A stretch of 36,914 bases of DNA from Paenibacillus xylanivorans (GTDB lineage Bacteria; Bacillota; Bacilli; Paenibacillales; Paenibacillaceae). Below the pieces are notes generated by a model that saw nothing but the letters and a program-made list of their open reading frames with translations, had not been told where the DNA came from and made no database searches. A program made the position numbers and the translations under genes. The stretch spans positions 1 through 36,914 of the forward strand of contig NZ_LITU01000081.1 of assembly GCF_001280595.1 (NCBI RefSeq). The letters run 5' to 3'. Below are positions 1 through 8,477 of the stretch, piece after piece (within the stretch, counting starts at the first letter, position 1; every line of letters starts with the position of its first letter).

Positions 1-137
1 GTCCTTTACAAAGGGTACACTTTAAAAGGGGCCGGTCTTTTTTTATACCCGTAATTCGATGCTCCTATTATTGTAATCCATTTAGCGCGGTTCATTAGGA
101 GAAAGGTGCGAGGAATGGGGTTATTTTCCTAAGGTCG

Positions 138-146
138 TGTTATAAT
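138..146 (+). promoter_or_regulatory. extended -10 promoter of ytoI
   Basis: The sequence reads TG-T-TATAAT, a perfect -10 hexamer at 141-146 with the TG dinucleotide of an extended -10 two bases upstream (138-139). No good -35 is visible at the 16-18 bp spacing (GGTTAT or GGGTTA). The expected transcription start is about 35 bases before the ytoI start codon. Confidence 0.55.
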
Positions 147-187
147 AGATACAGAATAGTACAGATGCATCTTCGGGGGTGGTACAG

Positions 188-1522
188 ATGGACGGACAGG
201 AAGAAAACGTGACGAAGCACGAACAGCTGCTTCAACATATTGAACAACTGAAGGTAGGCAGTAAAATATCGGTGCGCGGACTGGCAAGGGAGCTGGGCGT
301 AAGTGAAGGGACGGCATATCGTGCAGTAAAAGAGGCAGAGAACTTCGGTTTAGTTGTGACCAAGGAACGAATTGGAACGGTGCGGATCGAGAAGAGACCT
401 CGCGGCATGACCGAGCAGTTGACTTTTGCCGATGTGGTAACCATCGTCGAAGGTCATGTGCTGGGTGGAAGTGACGGTCTGGCCAAACCACTTCACAAGT
501 ACGTGATCGGTGCAATGAAAGAGCAGGCCATGGCCCGGTACATTGACGCGGGAAGTCTGTTGATTGTCGGCAACCGGGACAACGCACATTCCCTTGCCCT
601 CGAACAGGGCGCCGGTGTGTTAATTACAGGTGGCTTTAGTACAAGTCGTGAAGTGAGAGTGATGGCTGATGAGCTGGGTCTGCCCATTATTTCCTCCAGA
701 CATGATACGTTTACGGTGGCTTCAATGATTAACCGTGCGATCTTCGATCGACTGATTAAGAAAAAAATCATGCTGGTTGAGGATATTATTGGTCAGAAAC
801 CCCGCCTTCAGGTGCTTAAGGTAACCAGTTCAGCCGCGGATTTTCACCTGCTGGTTTCTGAGACGGGCGAACATCGCTTCCCGGTAGTAGATGAATGGAA
901 CCGGGTAATCGGCATTGTAAGCCTGAAAGATGTAAGCGAGTTAAGAGAGGATCAGAGTATTGAGAAGTGTGTTGTACGCCGTCCGATCACAGCTTCGCTG
1001 CAAACCTCACTGGCTTCGGCTGCACAAATCATGACGTGGGAGGGCATTGACTTCCTGCCGATTGTAGATCGGAACCGTAAACTGATTGCATCCGTCACAC
1101 GTAAGGAAGTACTGCAGGCGATGCGTGATGCACAGAAGCAGCCTCAGCTTGGAGAGACGTTTGATCATTTGATCTGGAACGGGTTCGCCGAGGAGCGCGG
1201 AGAGCAGAACGAATTGTTTTTCCACGGGTTTATCATTCCTCAGATGGCGACAGACCTCGGAACCATCTCGGAAGGCGTTCTGCTGAATGTGATGACACAG
1301 GCGGGACGGCGTGCAGCCTGGGACGTCACAGGAAATGACCATGTGGTGGATAATGTAACAACGTATTTTGTTCGTCCGGTACAGATTGAAGATCAGATTC
1401 TGGTTCGTCCAATAATTCTGGAGACGAGTCGTCGGACTTGCAAAATGGATATTGTTATTACCCGTGATGGGAATGTGGTATGCAAAGCGGTGATGACCCT
1501 GCAATCCATTGACCATGCCTAG
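188..1522 (+). CDS. ytoI: YtoI-like HTH / DRTGG / CBS / hotdog regulator
   Basis: Cytosolic multidomain protein of about 444 residues. In order: an N-terminal winged-helix-like HTH (about 10-65, with the helix around ELGVSEGTAYRAVKEAE), a DRTGG domain (about 90-200, GVLITGGFSTSREV), two CBS domains (about 200-315, RFPVVDEWNRVIGIVSLKDV and DFLPIVDRNRKLIASV) and a C-terminal hotdog thioesterase-like domain (about 330-440, ending VVCKAVMTLQ). This architecture is that of B. subtilis YtoI, whose function is not established. CBS domains usually bind adenine nucleotides, so a nucleotide-sensing transcription or metabolic regulator is an inference. I chose ATG at 188 because GGGGGTGG ends 5 nt upstream. 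GTG at 179 in the same frame is an alternative. It converges with ytpI, as expected from the Bacillus gene order. Confidence 0.9.
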   Translation: MDGQEENVTKHEQLLQHIEQLKVGSKISVRGLARELGVSEGTAYRAVKEAENFGLVVTKERIGTVRIEKRPRGMTEQLTFADVVTIVEGHVLGGSDGLAKPLHKYVIGAMKEQAMARYIDAGSLLIVGNRDNAHSLALEQGAGVLITGGFSTSREVRVMADELGLPIISSRHDTFTVASMINRAIFDRLIKKKIMLVEDIIGQKPRLQVLKVTSSAADFHLLVSETGEHRFPVVDEWNRVIGIVSLKDVSELREDQSIEKCVVRRPITASLQTSLASAAQIMTWEGIDFLPIVDRNRKLIASVTRKEVLQAMRDAQKQPQLGETFDHLIWNGFAEERGEQNELFFHGFIIPQMATDLGTISEGVLLNVMTQAGRRAAWDVTGNDHVVDNVTTYFVRPVQIEDQILVRPIILETSRRTCKMDIVITRDGNVVCKAVMTLQSIDHA

Positions 1523-1564
1523 AAAAGCGAGAGTTTCTGGATTCGAAAATATCATGAGTTCAGA

Positions 1565-1659
1565 AAAAAAGAGAGTATTCTCTATTTCGAAACAGTGCAC
1601 TGTACCCCGATAAAAACGTGGTTCAGGCTTGTTCGATAGATGAGGATACTCTCTTTTTT
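1565..1659. terminator. bidirectional terminator-like inverted repeat between ytoI and ytpI
   Basis: AAAAAAGAGAGTAT (ending 1577) is the exact reverse complement of ATACTCTCTTTTTT (1646-1659). The arms carry A- and T-runs suitable for termination in both directions between two convergent genes. The 68-base interior is long for a simple terminator, but it contains its own 12-bp palindrome ACAGTGCACTGT (1592-1603), which could fold first and bring the arms together. Confidence 0.6.
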
Positions 1660-1690
1660 GGCACAACGCATTGACAGCCCGCTAGAAGCA

Positions 1691-2032
1691 TCAGGCAGAT
1701 TGTCCGGATGTCTTGCCAGTTCCACCGTCTGCATGCTGCTGCAGTCGGGCATAGTAACTGCGGTTGCGTAACCCGGCGAACACATTGTACGCTCCCATAA
1801 TCAGAAATAGCGCTTCCACAACGACGGATAACGTAGAACCGGTAAAGACAAACATTAGGATAAGGGCAAGAATAACCAGCATGCTGCCCATCCAGATGTT
1901 TGTCCATGAACGATAAAGACCTGTAGCGATGGGATCAGTGGCCCTGTGCGAACGAATGCTGTTCAGAGCTGAACAGACCATGGCCAGTGCAAAGATGGCG
2001 ATCAGGGCATATTTGAGTACATCGATGAACAC
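1691..2032 (-). CDS. ytpI: YtpI-family small membrane protein
   Basis: This 113-residue protein has three predicted membrane segments (about 5-23, 46-66 and 68-86) and a polar tail with Gly, Gln and His. Size, hydrophobicity and position directly after ytoI match B. subtilis YtpI, a membrane protein of unknown function. The start is GTG at 2032-2030, with GGAG ten bases upstream on the minus strand. In B. subtilis, ytqI (nrnA) normally lies between this gene and ytrI. It is missing here. Confidence 0.75.
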   Translation of the reverse strand: MFIDVLKYALIAIFALAMVCSALNSIRSHRATDPIATGLYRSWTNIWMGSMLVILALILMFVFTGSTLSVVVEALFLIMGAYNVFAGLRNRSYYARLQQHADGGTGKTSGQSA

Positions 2033-2063
2033 AAAGACGCAGCTCCTTTTCTGGAAAGCATTT

Positions 2064-2110
2064 ACTGCCCTTATTGTACCATGCAGGCAGAGGGCAAGGG
2101 CAGTTTTTTT
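2064..2110 (+). terminator. plus-strand terminator in the ytpI-ytrI gap
   Basis: ACTGCCCTT (2064-2072) pairs with AAGGGCAGT (2096-2104), followed by a run of T to 2110. The T-run is on the plus strand, yet the genes on both sides are on the minus strand. It would stop plus-strand (antisense) transcription entering ytrI rather than end either neighbour. Confidence 0.6.
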
Positions 2111-2130
2111 CTGGGGCTGTCATCCGCTTT

Positions 2131-2619
2131 CTATGCAGGAACGTGCATCCGAATCTGGACCCAAACTTGCAGAACACCTTCCATTACCAGCATCGTTTTA
2201 ACCTGAACGGTATATTCCTTTTCTCTGACCGTGTACACTTTTTGATTCAGCATGATGCGCGTCATTTTGCTGTACTCGTCAATGTTGAAGACATCGCGGC
2301 CCCGGAGAACCTCAAGTTCATCCCCCAGTTTCTGCAACATCACTTTCAGTGAGGCCTCGTCCGGCCCCTTATCAGAATCTTCTGCGCGGACCTTGATTTC
2401 CTTGATGACGGTTTGGCGTTTACTATATTTTTTCAGCGTTTTAATATCCTCCTCATTCTGATGCAGCTGAAGCTGCAACTCCTGATTGTTGAGCCACAAC
2501 TCGTTGTAACTCAGGTGAAATACACCGTTGTACACGACACAACCGACGATCATTCCCAGAACAAAGACAGCAGTCATGCGCATAAGCGGGCGGTAACGCG
2601 CAAAAGGCGGGATTCTCAT
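2131..2619 (-). CDS. ytrI: sporulation membrane protein YtrI
   Basis: This 162-residue protein has one N-terminal membrane segment (about 12-33, MTAVFVLGMIVGCVVYNG), followed by a coiled-coil-prone stretch (about 40-75, rich in Gln, Glu, Lys and Leu) and a C-terminal alpha/beta part. It corresponds to B. subtilis YtrI, a membrane protein required for efficient sporulation. The start is ATG at 2619, 21 bases after the ytrH stop. The ribosome site (AGGACAG) is modest, consistent with co-transcription and partial translational coupling with ytrH. The ytrH-ytrI pair next to dnaE is the conserved Bacillus arrangement. Confidence 0.85.
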   Translation of the reverse strand: MRIPPFARYRPLMRMTAVFVLGMIVGCVVYNGVFHLSYNELWLNNQELQLQLHQNEEDIKTLKKYSKRQTVIKEIKVRAEDSDKGPDEASLKVMLQKLGDELEVLRGRDVFNIDEYSKMTRIMLNQKVYTVREKEYTVQVKTMLVMEGVLQVWVQIRMHVPA

Positions 2620-2640
2620 GGGCGCTGTCCTGGAGTCATG

Positions 2641-2970
2641 TTAACCCCGTCCTCCACCGCAAACCCATTTCACCAGTTCAGTACCCATGTGGGCGCCCAT
2701 AAATGCGGATATCAGGTACAAAATTTGTTTGACTGCCGGAGACAGATTGCCGTCCAGCACGTTGCTTTCGATCACCCGCATCGGATCGATTGTACCGCCA
2801 ACGGCCGCTGCGAGCGCCCAAATTTTTATTTTGCCAGCGACATCAAGCATCGTCTGTGTCGGAGGCTGGAGAGAGACCACCGCTCCTATACCTCCAATCA
2901 TCGCGCCGCCCAGCACGATCCCAAACGCAATGAAGAAATCAAGAATAGCTTTGGACAAAAATGTGCTCAT
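2641..2970 (-). CDS. ytrH: sporulation membrane protein YtrH
   Basis: This 109-residue protein is very hydrophobic, with three probable membrane helices (about 7-33, 47-62 and 80-100), a glycine-rich first helix and a Gly-rich tail. It matches B. subtilis YtrH, a mother-cell sporulation protein made under sigma-E. The ATG at 2970 is preceded by AAAGGGGTG at good spacing. A sigma-E-type promoter is visible upstream, supporting expression in the mother cell together with ytrI. Confidence 0.88.
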   Translation of the reverse strand: MSTFLSKAILDFFIAFGIVLGGAMIGGIGAVVSLQPPTQTMLDVAGKIKIWALAAAVGGTIDPMRVIESNVLDGNLSPAVKQILYLISAFMGAHMGTELVKWVCGGGRG

Positions 2971-3046
2971 CCGGCAACACCCCTTTCAGACCCAGCAGCA
3001 CACCTCCTGTCTTCGGTCCGTAACAGGGGGAGCGGCTTGTACTTCT

Positions 3047-3076
3047 ATTGTATGGGCGTGCCCCCGAACGTTATGA
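3047..3076 (-). promoter_or_regulatory. sigma-E-type promoter of ytrH-ytrI
   Basis: On the minus strand, the -10 element CATACAAT (3054-3047) matches the sigma-E -10 consensus. A -35-like TCATAACG (3076-3069) lies 14 bases upstream, the spacing normal for sigma-E. The distance to the ytrH start codon is about 75 bases. The known sigma-E control of ytrH in B. subtilis supports the call. Confidence 0.7.
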
Positions 3077-3170
3077 TAAAATAGAATAATAAAGCACTCT
3101 TCATTAGGATGAATCCTTATATTTCATTCATTTCATTTATAGCAACATTTTGCATGAATACAGAAAGCGA

Positions 3171-3190
3171 CTTTCGGTACGAACCGAAGG
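3171..3190 (+). other. hairpin in the dnaE leader
   Basis: CTTTCGGT (3171-3178) and ACCGAAGG (3183-3190) form an 8-bp stem (one G-U pair) with the tetraloop ACGA. It lies about 90 bases before the dnaE start. No T-run follows, so it is not an intrinsic terminator. It may be a leader RNA hairpin or a DNA dyad. The rest of the gap from 2971 to 3280 holds the ytrH promoter and no gene that I can support. Confidence 0.4.
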
Positions 3191-3280
3191 ATGAAAAATA
3201 CGGATAGAAGAAGATAGTGCAGCAACCAACTGATGCAAGACGTTTGCTGCGACTGTCCATGGCGAAAGGAAGAAAAAAAC

Positions 3281-6200
3281 ATGAGTTCTTTTGTGCATTT
3301 GCACGTTCACAGTGAATATAGTTTGCTGGACGGCGCTGCGCGTATACCGGATCTCGTGAATAAGGCCGCGGATCTCGGGATGACTACGCTGGCATTGACC
3401 GACCACGGTGTAATGTATGGCGCTATCCCTTTCTATAAAGCATGCGTCGAGCAGGGAATAAAGCCAATCATTGGATGTGAAGCTTATATGACCGCCGGGT
3501 CTCGCAAAGAGCGGGGAAGCCGCAAGGATCAGCCGATCCATCATCTGATTTTACTAGCCAAAAATATGACGGGTTATCGCAATCTGATGAAGCTATGCTC
3601 CATAGGACATTTGGAAGGCTTCCATTACAAACCACGTATTGATATGGAGAGTCTGGCCGCCCATCACGAGGGGATCATCTGTCTAAGTGCTTGTCTGGGG
3701 GGAGAGGTTCCCCAGCATCTGCTGCATGGACGAGAGGAAGAGGCGAAGCGTGCGGCGCTCCGTTATAAACATATTTTTGGTGCCGATTTCTATCTGGAGC
3801 TGCAGGATCACGGGTTATCTGAGCAAAAAAGAGTGAACCCGCAGCTAATTCGTCTGGCAGCAGAACTGGATATTCCGCTCGTGGCGACCAATGATGCGCA
3901 CTACCTGTCCGAAGAGGACGCCGAGCTTCAGGATGTGTTGATCTGCATCGGAACAGGGAAAACGGTAGATGATGAGAACCGGCTGCGCATCGGGACCAAC
4001 CAGCTTTATCTCAAGAGTGAGCAAGAAATGGCGCGTTTGTTCCCCCATGTGCCCGAGGCATTGGAGAATACGGTTCGCATCGCGGAGTCATGTGAGTTGC
4101 AGCTGGAATTCGGCAAATCCATTTTGCCGGAGTACAGACCGCTTCCTGAAGGGAAAAGCCCTTCTGACTATCTGCGTCAGTTGTGCGAAGAGGGAATGGA
4201 GAAGCGCTATACTGAAACATCGCGTTGGACGGACACGGAGCTCAGAGCCGAACTTGAACAGCGGCTGGATTATGAGCTCCGGGTTATAGACAGTATGGGA
4301 TTCTCGGACTATTTCCTGATCGTATGGGACTTTATCGCTTATTCTCACAGGCAGGGAATTGTCACCGGACCGGGCCGTGGCTCCTCGGCAGGTAGTCTGG
4401 TTGCATATACCTTGCGTATTACAGACGTTGATCCTATGAAGTACAATCTGCTCTTCGAGCGGTTTTTGAATCCGGAACGGATCTCCATGCCGGATATTGA
4501 TATCGACTTCAGTGATGAACGGCGGGACGAAGTTATTGAGTATGTTGCGAAAAAATACGGCAAAGCCCATGTTGCTCAAATCATTACCTTTGGTACGATG
4601 GCAGCCCGTGCAGCCGTTCGAGACGTCGGACGTGCACTAAATGTGCCTTACGGCGAGGTGGACAAGGCAGCGAAGCTGATTCCTGCACAGCTTGGTATTA
4701 ACATTCAGCGGGCAATGGAAGCAACACCTGAACTAAAGGCTCTATATGAGACCAAGCCCAAAACACGTGAATTGCTCGACATGGCGATGAAAGTGGAGGG
4801 CATGCCTCGTCATGCTTCCACACATGCGGCGGGGGTTGTCATTTCCCGTGATCCGCTGACGGATGCCGTTCCGCTCCAGGAAGGCAGTGAGGGGACAGCC
4901 TTAACGCAATATTCCATGGAAAACCTCGAGTCTATTGGACTGCTCAAAATGGACTTCCTCGGTCTGCGTACTCTTTCGATAATTGAACGCTGTCTGCGCT
5001 GGATTGGGGAAAATGGCGAGATTCCAGATTTTCGTCATATTGCGGACGACGATGCACTCACGTATGAGATGCTTGGTCGAGGCGACACCATGGGAATATT
5101 CCAGCTTGAATCCGCAGGGGTGCGTCGTGTCCTGAAGGAGCTGAAACCAAGTGTATTTGAAGATATTATTTCCGTACTGGCCTTGTATCGTCCAGGCCCA
5201 ATGGAATTCATATCCAAATACATTCAGGGCAAACATGGACAGATCGAAGTGGATTACCCCCATGCTGATCTGGAGTCCATCCTCAAGGATACGTATGGCA
5301 TCATTGTATATCAGGAACAAATTATGCAAATTGCTTCCCGGATGGCGGGCTTTTCTCTCGGTGAAGCGGATTTGCTCCGCAGAGCGGTTTCCAAGAAGAA
5401 ACGGGAAGTACTGGATCTTGAACGTGGACATTTTGTTCAGGGCAGTCTTAAGCAAGGGTACAGCGAAGCGGAGGCAGACCTGGTCTATGACATGATCGTC
5501 AAGTTTGCCAACTACGGTTTCCCGCGCGCCCATGCCGCAGCGTATGGCGTGCTGGCTTTCCAGACGGCTTATCTCAAAGCACATTATCCCATTCATTTTA
5601 TGGCATCGATGTTAACAGCCGTAATGGGCAGTCACCGCAAAGTAGCAGAGTACGTTGTGGAATGTCGGCGTATGGATATTAATGTACTTCCACCGGATGT
5701 GAATGAGAGTGGCATTCTGTTTACCCCTGTGCTTGCATCATCCAGCAGTACGGAGGCTGGAGAATCGGTGGAAACCCAACGTGTAGGGGGAGAACATGGT
5801 GAGGACGGTGCAGCAAGTCCGACTATGGGACATGCCGTACATGATGATGATCATTATTCGGGACACGAGGAATATGGTGAAGCACCTTTGCCGGATGACC
5901 CGGGTCCCGCACCGGACGAAGATGGTGGTGCATATGAGTGGCAGGCAGAGACGTCTATGCCAGAGCACTCCGAGGATCGAACTGGTTCGGGTGTGATGAC
6001 GGTTTCTACAGCAGAACGCCTGCATGGGACTGGGGAAGAGGAGTCATCGCACGCTGAAGAGCGTGGAATGTCTGCTGTACAGGTGCAAGATGGATCGCCG
6101 GATCACAATTCGAATGCAGGTAAAGCAACCGGGGCGATACGTTTCGGTCTGGCTGCGGTGAAAAATGTAGGTACCCAGGCGATGGAGAGTATCATGATTG

Positions 6201-7381
6201 TACGGCAGGAAAGACCATTCGATAGTTTGCTCGATTTTTGTCGACGTGTCGATTTGCGTGTATGCAACAAACGTGTGATTGAATCGCTTATTCAAGCGGG
6301 AGCGTTTGACACATTGCCTGGGCACCGTGCCCAATTACTGGCGATGCTGGATGAGACCGTGGAAGCGGCTCTGAAATGGCGCAAGGAACGCGAGGATCTG
6401 CAAATTCAATTGTTTGATTTTGTCGAGACGCCAAACTGGGAGATTGAATATCCTGAAATTCCGCCTTATTCCGGAAGTCAACAGTTGGAGCTGGAGCGTG
6501 AATTATTAGGTTTGTATCTCTCTGGTCATCCATTGGATGACTACGAAGATGTGCTCGAATCTAGCGGCGCAGATCGCATTATGGAGCTGACGGAAGCGGT
6601 TGACGATACAATGGCCGTCGCAGCCGGGATGGTTGTGTCTGTGAAGTCGATTACGACGAAACAGGGCAAGGCTATGGCGTTCATGGAGCTGGAAGACCAG
6701 ATCGAACGCTGTGAAGTGGTTCTCTTTCCCGAAGTATGGCGGCGCAGCCAGCAGCATGTCGGGAAAGGTGAACTGCTCGTCGTGCGTGCCAAGGTGCAGC
6801 AGCAGGACGAAGGGTTTAAGCTGCTGGCTGAGGAAGTGGCGCCGCTGTCACCGGCGGCACTGGAACAGCAGCTGCGCAGCCGCGAACGGCGCGGCAAGCC
6901 CGGCAGCGGCAGCACTTCGCGCCCGGCGGCTCAGCCACGGCAGGCGTCCGGCGCGGGAGCCGGAGCGCAGCGCAGCAGCGCAGGCGTGAATGCTGGAGCT
7001 GCGCGCAGCAGCGGAAGCCAGGGCCCGGCAGCGACGCACGGCGCTGCGGGTGGGCCTGGGGCGGCGGCCAATGCCAATGGGGCCGCTTCCGTGGCTCGTC
7101 GGCCCGCTGAGGCCGCTGGCGGTGCAGAGCAGAGCCGTGGCCCGCGGGTGGTGGAGCAGCGGGTGTTCGTGAAGATCACCCCGCAGGCGGAGAAACCAGA
7201 GCTTTTGGCCCGACTCAAGCAATTGCTTCAGCAGCATTCGGGTCCGGTAGCGACGGTGCTATTCTATGAACAGCAACAGAAGCTGCTCGCATTGAGTGAT
7301 GCCTATCGGATTAAACCTTCGCCCTCTTTGTTCTCCGAAATGGAGAAGATGCTGGGTGAGGGCACGGTCAAAATAAAATAA
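3281..7381 (+). CDS. dnaE: DNA polymerase III alpha subunit, DnaE type, with insertions
   Basis: Replicative polymerase that, in low-GC Gram-positives, works beside PolC and extends primers on the lagging strand. The product is 1366 residues, against about 1100 for B. subtilis DnaE. The N-terminal PHP domain starts HLHVHSEYSLLDGA. The palm contains PDIDIDFSDERR with Asp405 and Asp407, and KMDFLGL with Asp558, matching the catalytic triad. The fingers and little finger run to about 815. Residues about 817-950 are an acidic, His/Ser/Gly-rich insertion. A helix-hairpin-helix region and an OB fold (about 1110-1195) follow. Residues about 1204-1287 are an Ala/Gly/Ser-rich linker of very high GC, before a conserved C-terminal module (RVFVKITPQ to the end). 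The start is ATG 3281, after AAAGGAAG; the upstream in-frame ATG at 3233 has no good ribosome site. Confidence 0.95.
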   Translation: MSSFVHLHVHSEYSLLDGAARIPDLVNKAADLGMTTLALTDHGVMYGAIPFYKACVEQGIKPIIGCEAYMTAGSRKERGSRKDQPIHHLILLAKNMTGYRNLMKLCSIGHLEGFHYKPRIDMESLAAHHEGIICLSACLGGEVPQHLLHGREEEAKRAALRYKHIFGADFYLELQDHGLSEQKRVNPQLIRLAAELDIPLVATNDAHYLSEEDAELQDVLICIGTGKTVDDENRLRIGTNQLYLKSEQEMARLFPHVPEALENTVRIAESCELQLEFGKSILPEYRPLPEGKSPSDYLRQLCEEGMEKRYTETSRWTDTELRAELEQRLDYELRVIDSMGFSDYFLIVWDFIAYSHRQGIVTGPGRGSSAGSLVAYTLRITDVDPMKYNLLFERFLNPERISMPDIDIDFSDERRDEVIEYVAKKYGKAHVAQIITFGTMAARAAVRDVGRALNVPYGEVDKAAKLIPAQLGINIQRAMEATPELKALYETKPKTRELLDMAMKVEGMPRHASTHAAGVVISRDPLTDAVPLQEGSEGTALTQYSMENLESIGLLKMDFLGLRTLSIIERCLRWIGENGEIPDFRHIADDDALTYEMLGRGDTMGIFQLESAGVRRVLKELKPSVFEDIISVLALYRPGPMEFISKYIQGKHGQIEVDYPHADLESILKDTYGIIVYQEQIMQIASRMAGFSLGEADLLRRAVSKKKREVLDLERGHFVQGSLKQGYSEAEADLVYDMIVKFANYGFPRAHAAAYGVLAFQTAYLKAHYPIHFMASMLTAVMGSHRKVAEYVVECRRMDINVLPPDVNESGILFTPVLASSSSTEAGESVETQRVGGEHGEDGAASPTMGHAVHDDDHYSGHEEYGEAPLPDDPGPAPDEDGGAYEWQAETSMPEHSEDRTGSGVMTVSTAERLHGTGEEESSHAEERGMSAVQVQDGSPDHNSNAGKATGAIRFGLAAVKNVGTQAMESIMIVRQERPFDSLLDFCRRVDLRVCNKRVIESLIQAGAFDTLPGHRAQLLAMLDETVEAALKWRKEREDLQIQLFDFVETPNWEIEYPEIPPYSGSQQLELERELLGLYLSGHPLDDYEDVLESSGADRIMELTEAVDDTMAVAAGMVVSVKSITTKQGKAMAFMELEDQIERCEVVLFPEVWRRSQQHVGKGELLVVRAKVQQQDEGFKLLAEEVAPLSPAALEQQLRSRERRGKPGSGSTSRPAAQPRQASGAGAGAQRSSAGVNAGAARSSGSQGPAATHGAAGGPGAAANANGAASVARRPAEAAGGAEQSRGPRVVEQRVFVKITPQAEKPELLARLKQLLQQHSGPVATVLFYEQQQKLLALSDAYRIKPSPSLFSEMEKMLGEGTVKIK

Positions 7382-7435
7382 TAGGGTCTCGGGCCATGCT
7401 CAAGACTTTAGGACACCCTCATATTCCCAATGATA

Positions 7436-7469
7436 AAACCTGTTCGGACAACTGCCGAGCAGGTTTTTT
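7436..7469 (+). terminator. dnaE intrinsic terminator
   Basis: AAACCTGTTCGG (7436-7447) pairs with CCGAGCAGGTTT (7455-7466), a 12-bp stem with one G-U pair and a 7-base loop, followed by further T residues. It lies 55 bases after the dnaE stop. Confidence 0.9.
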
Positions 7470-7692
7470 GTATTTATTTTACCAATTTCATCAGGTATAC
7501 AGGCGAAGGAGATAATGAACGCACGCAAGAATGTAATATGTGAATCTTTTTACATAATTTATAGGATAAGCAGACTGCCACAGCGAATGTGCATTCCGCA
7601 TTTTTTATGAACATTTTGCGAGTTTGCCGCATACACTTGAGAACACCGAAGGACCTGGGGGTCCTCGGGGGAGCGATGCGGGAGGTCGAGAT
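7470..7692. other. gap between dnaE terminator and the PgpA-family gene
   Basis: No gene can be supported here. Two small hairpins are visible. One is imperfect, GCGAAT / ATTCCGC with a bulge, followed by ATTTTTT (7583-7606), and could be a weak terminator. The other is perfect, AGGACC-TGGG-GGTCCT (7649-7664), 17 bases before the ribosome site of the next gene. No clear promoter was recognised. Confidence 0.4.
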
Positions 7693-8184
7693 ATGTCATA
7701 TGAAATCGTAGAAGCCATGCTGGCCCGGCGGGGTGTACAGATTGATGCAATCGCGGAAATTGTATATCGTCTGCAAAAAGGGTACCACCCGGAACTGACT
7801 ATGGATGACTGTGTCACCAGTGTGAAATCAGTACTGCAGAAACGTGAGGTGCAATATACGTTGTACACAGGTATAGCCCTCGACGAGCTTGCTGAGAAAC
7901 GCCTTTTGCCGCAACCATTGCAGGCGATTATGGAGGCGGATGAATCCCTGTATGGAGTGGACGAGACTCTTGCTCTTGGCATTACCCATGTGTATGGTAT
8001 GATCGGTTTAACCAGTTTTGGTTATCTGGATAAAGAAAAGATTGGTGTCATTCATGATCTGAACGAAGCAGGACCTGCTATACATGTTTTTCTGGACGAC
8101 CTGGTTGCCGGGCTAGCCGCAGCCGCTTCTGCCCGAATTGCTCACAAAAATATTAAAGCCAAGAAATATCCATCGGATATCTGA
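7693..8184 (+). CDS. phosphatidylglycerophosphatase A family protein (YutG/YpjQ type)
   Basis: The product is 163 residues and mostly helical. The C-terminal FLDDLVAGLAAAASARI resembles the DD-VAG signature of the PgpA family. Family members of the E. coli type dephosphorylate phosphatidylglycerophosphate to phosphatidylglycerol at the membrane. The Bacillus YutG/YpjQ branch looks more soluble and its activity is less certain. I chose ATG 7693 because GGGAGGTCG lies directly upstream. An in-frame extension back to 7624 would run through the AGGACC hairpin and is low in complexity, so it is unlikely. In B. subtilis the gene between dnaE and accD is a malic enzyme (ytsJ), so this position is a lineage difference. 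Confidence 0.7.
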   Translation: MSYEIVEAMLARRGVQIDAIAEIVYRLQKGYHPELTMDDCVTSVKSVLQKREVQYTLYTGIALDELAEKRLLPQPLQAIMEADESLYGVDETLALGITHVYGMIGLTSFGYLDKEKIGVIHDLNEAGPAIHVFLDDLVAGLAAAASARIAHKNIKAKKYPSDI

Positions 8185-8399
8185 TTTCCTTCATCTGTGT
8201 TCTCATTCATTTGTGTATTTGCTGTCTTTTGTTTGTTCAATTGATGGTCATCCAGGGCGGCTATCGCTGCCCTGAGGGGCCAGAAATTTCTTTTTGAGAA
8301 GGAAAGTCCTAGGAACATTGCATCAACCATATCGGTTATCCTCGCGGGACAAATGTCCCTCTAGTTCTCGTTTTCTCCCCAAAGGTCCCGAACCCTTCC

Positions 8400-8429
8400 T
8401 TGCAGAAAAAAAGTGAGGTATGTTATCAT
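8400..8429 (+). promoter_or_regulatory. sigma-A-type promoter before the 62-residue ORF
   Basis: TTGCAG (8400-8405) and TATCAT (8424-8429) are separated by 18 bp, about 48 bases before the start codon at 8478. The GTATGTTATCAT -10 context is the same as in the polA promoter. Between 8185 and 8400 I see no gene. An 8-bp hairpin AGGGCGGC / GCTGCCCT (8254-8273) lacks a T-run. Confidence 0.5.
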
Positions 8430-8477
8430 TAGTCCAATATACGGGCTCTGAACATTAGCTTAGGGGGCGGACATGGC

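Noticed and set aside
1..137. Possible end of an upstream gene or terminator at the window start
   Set aside because: The AAAAGG...TCTTTTTTT stretch near 25-47 pairs too weakly, and no reading frame is supported.
2413..3084. 223-codon plus-strand frame opposite ytrI and ytrH
   Set aside because: Antisense to two clearly recognised sporulation genes, and the composition is not protein-like.
3233..3280. Upstream in-frame ATG as the dnaE start
   Set aside because: Adds 16 Cys/Trp-rich residues with no homology, while ATG 3281 has AAAGGAAG at good spacing and the usual MSSFVHLHVHSEYS start.
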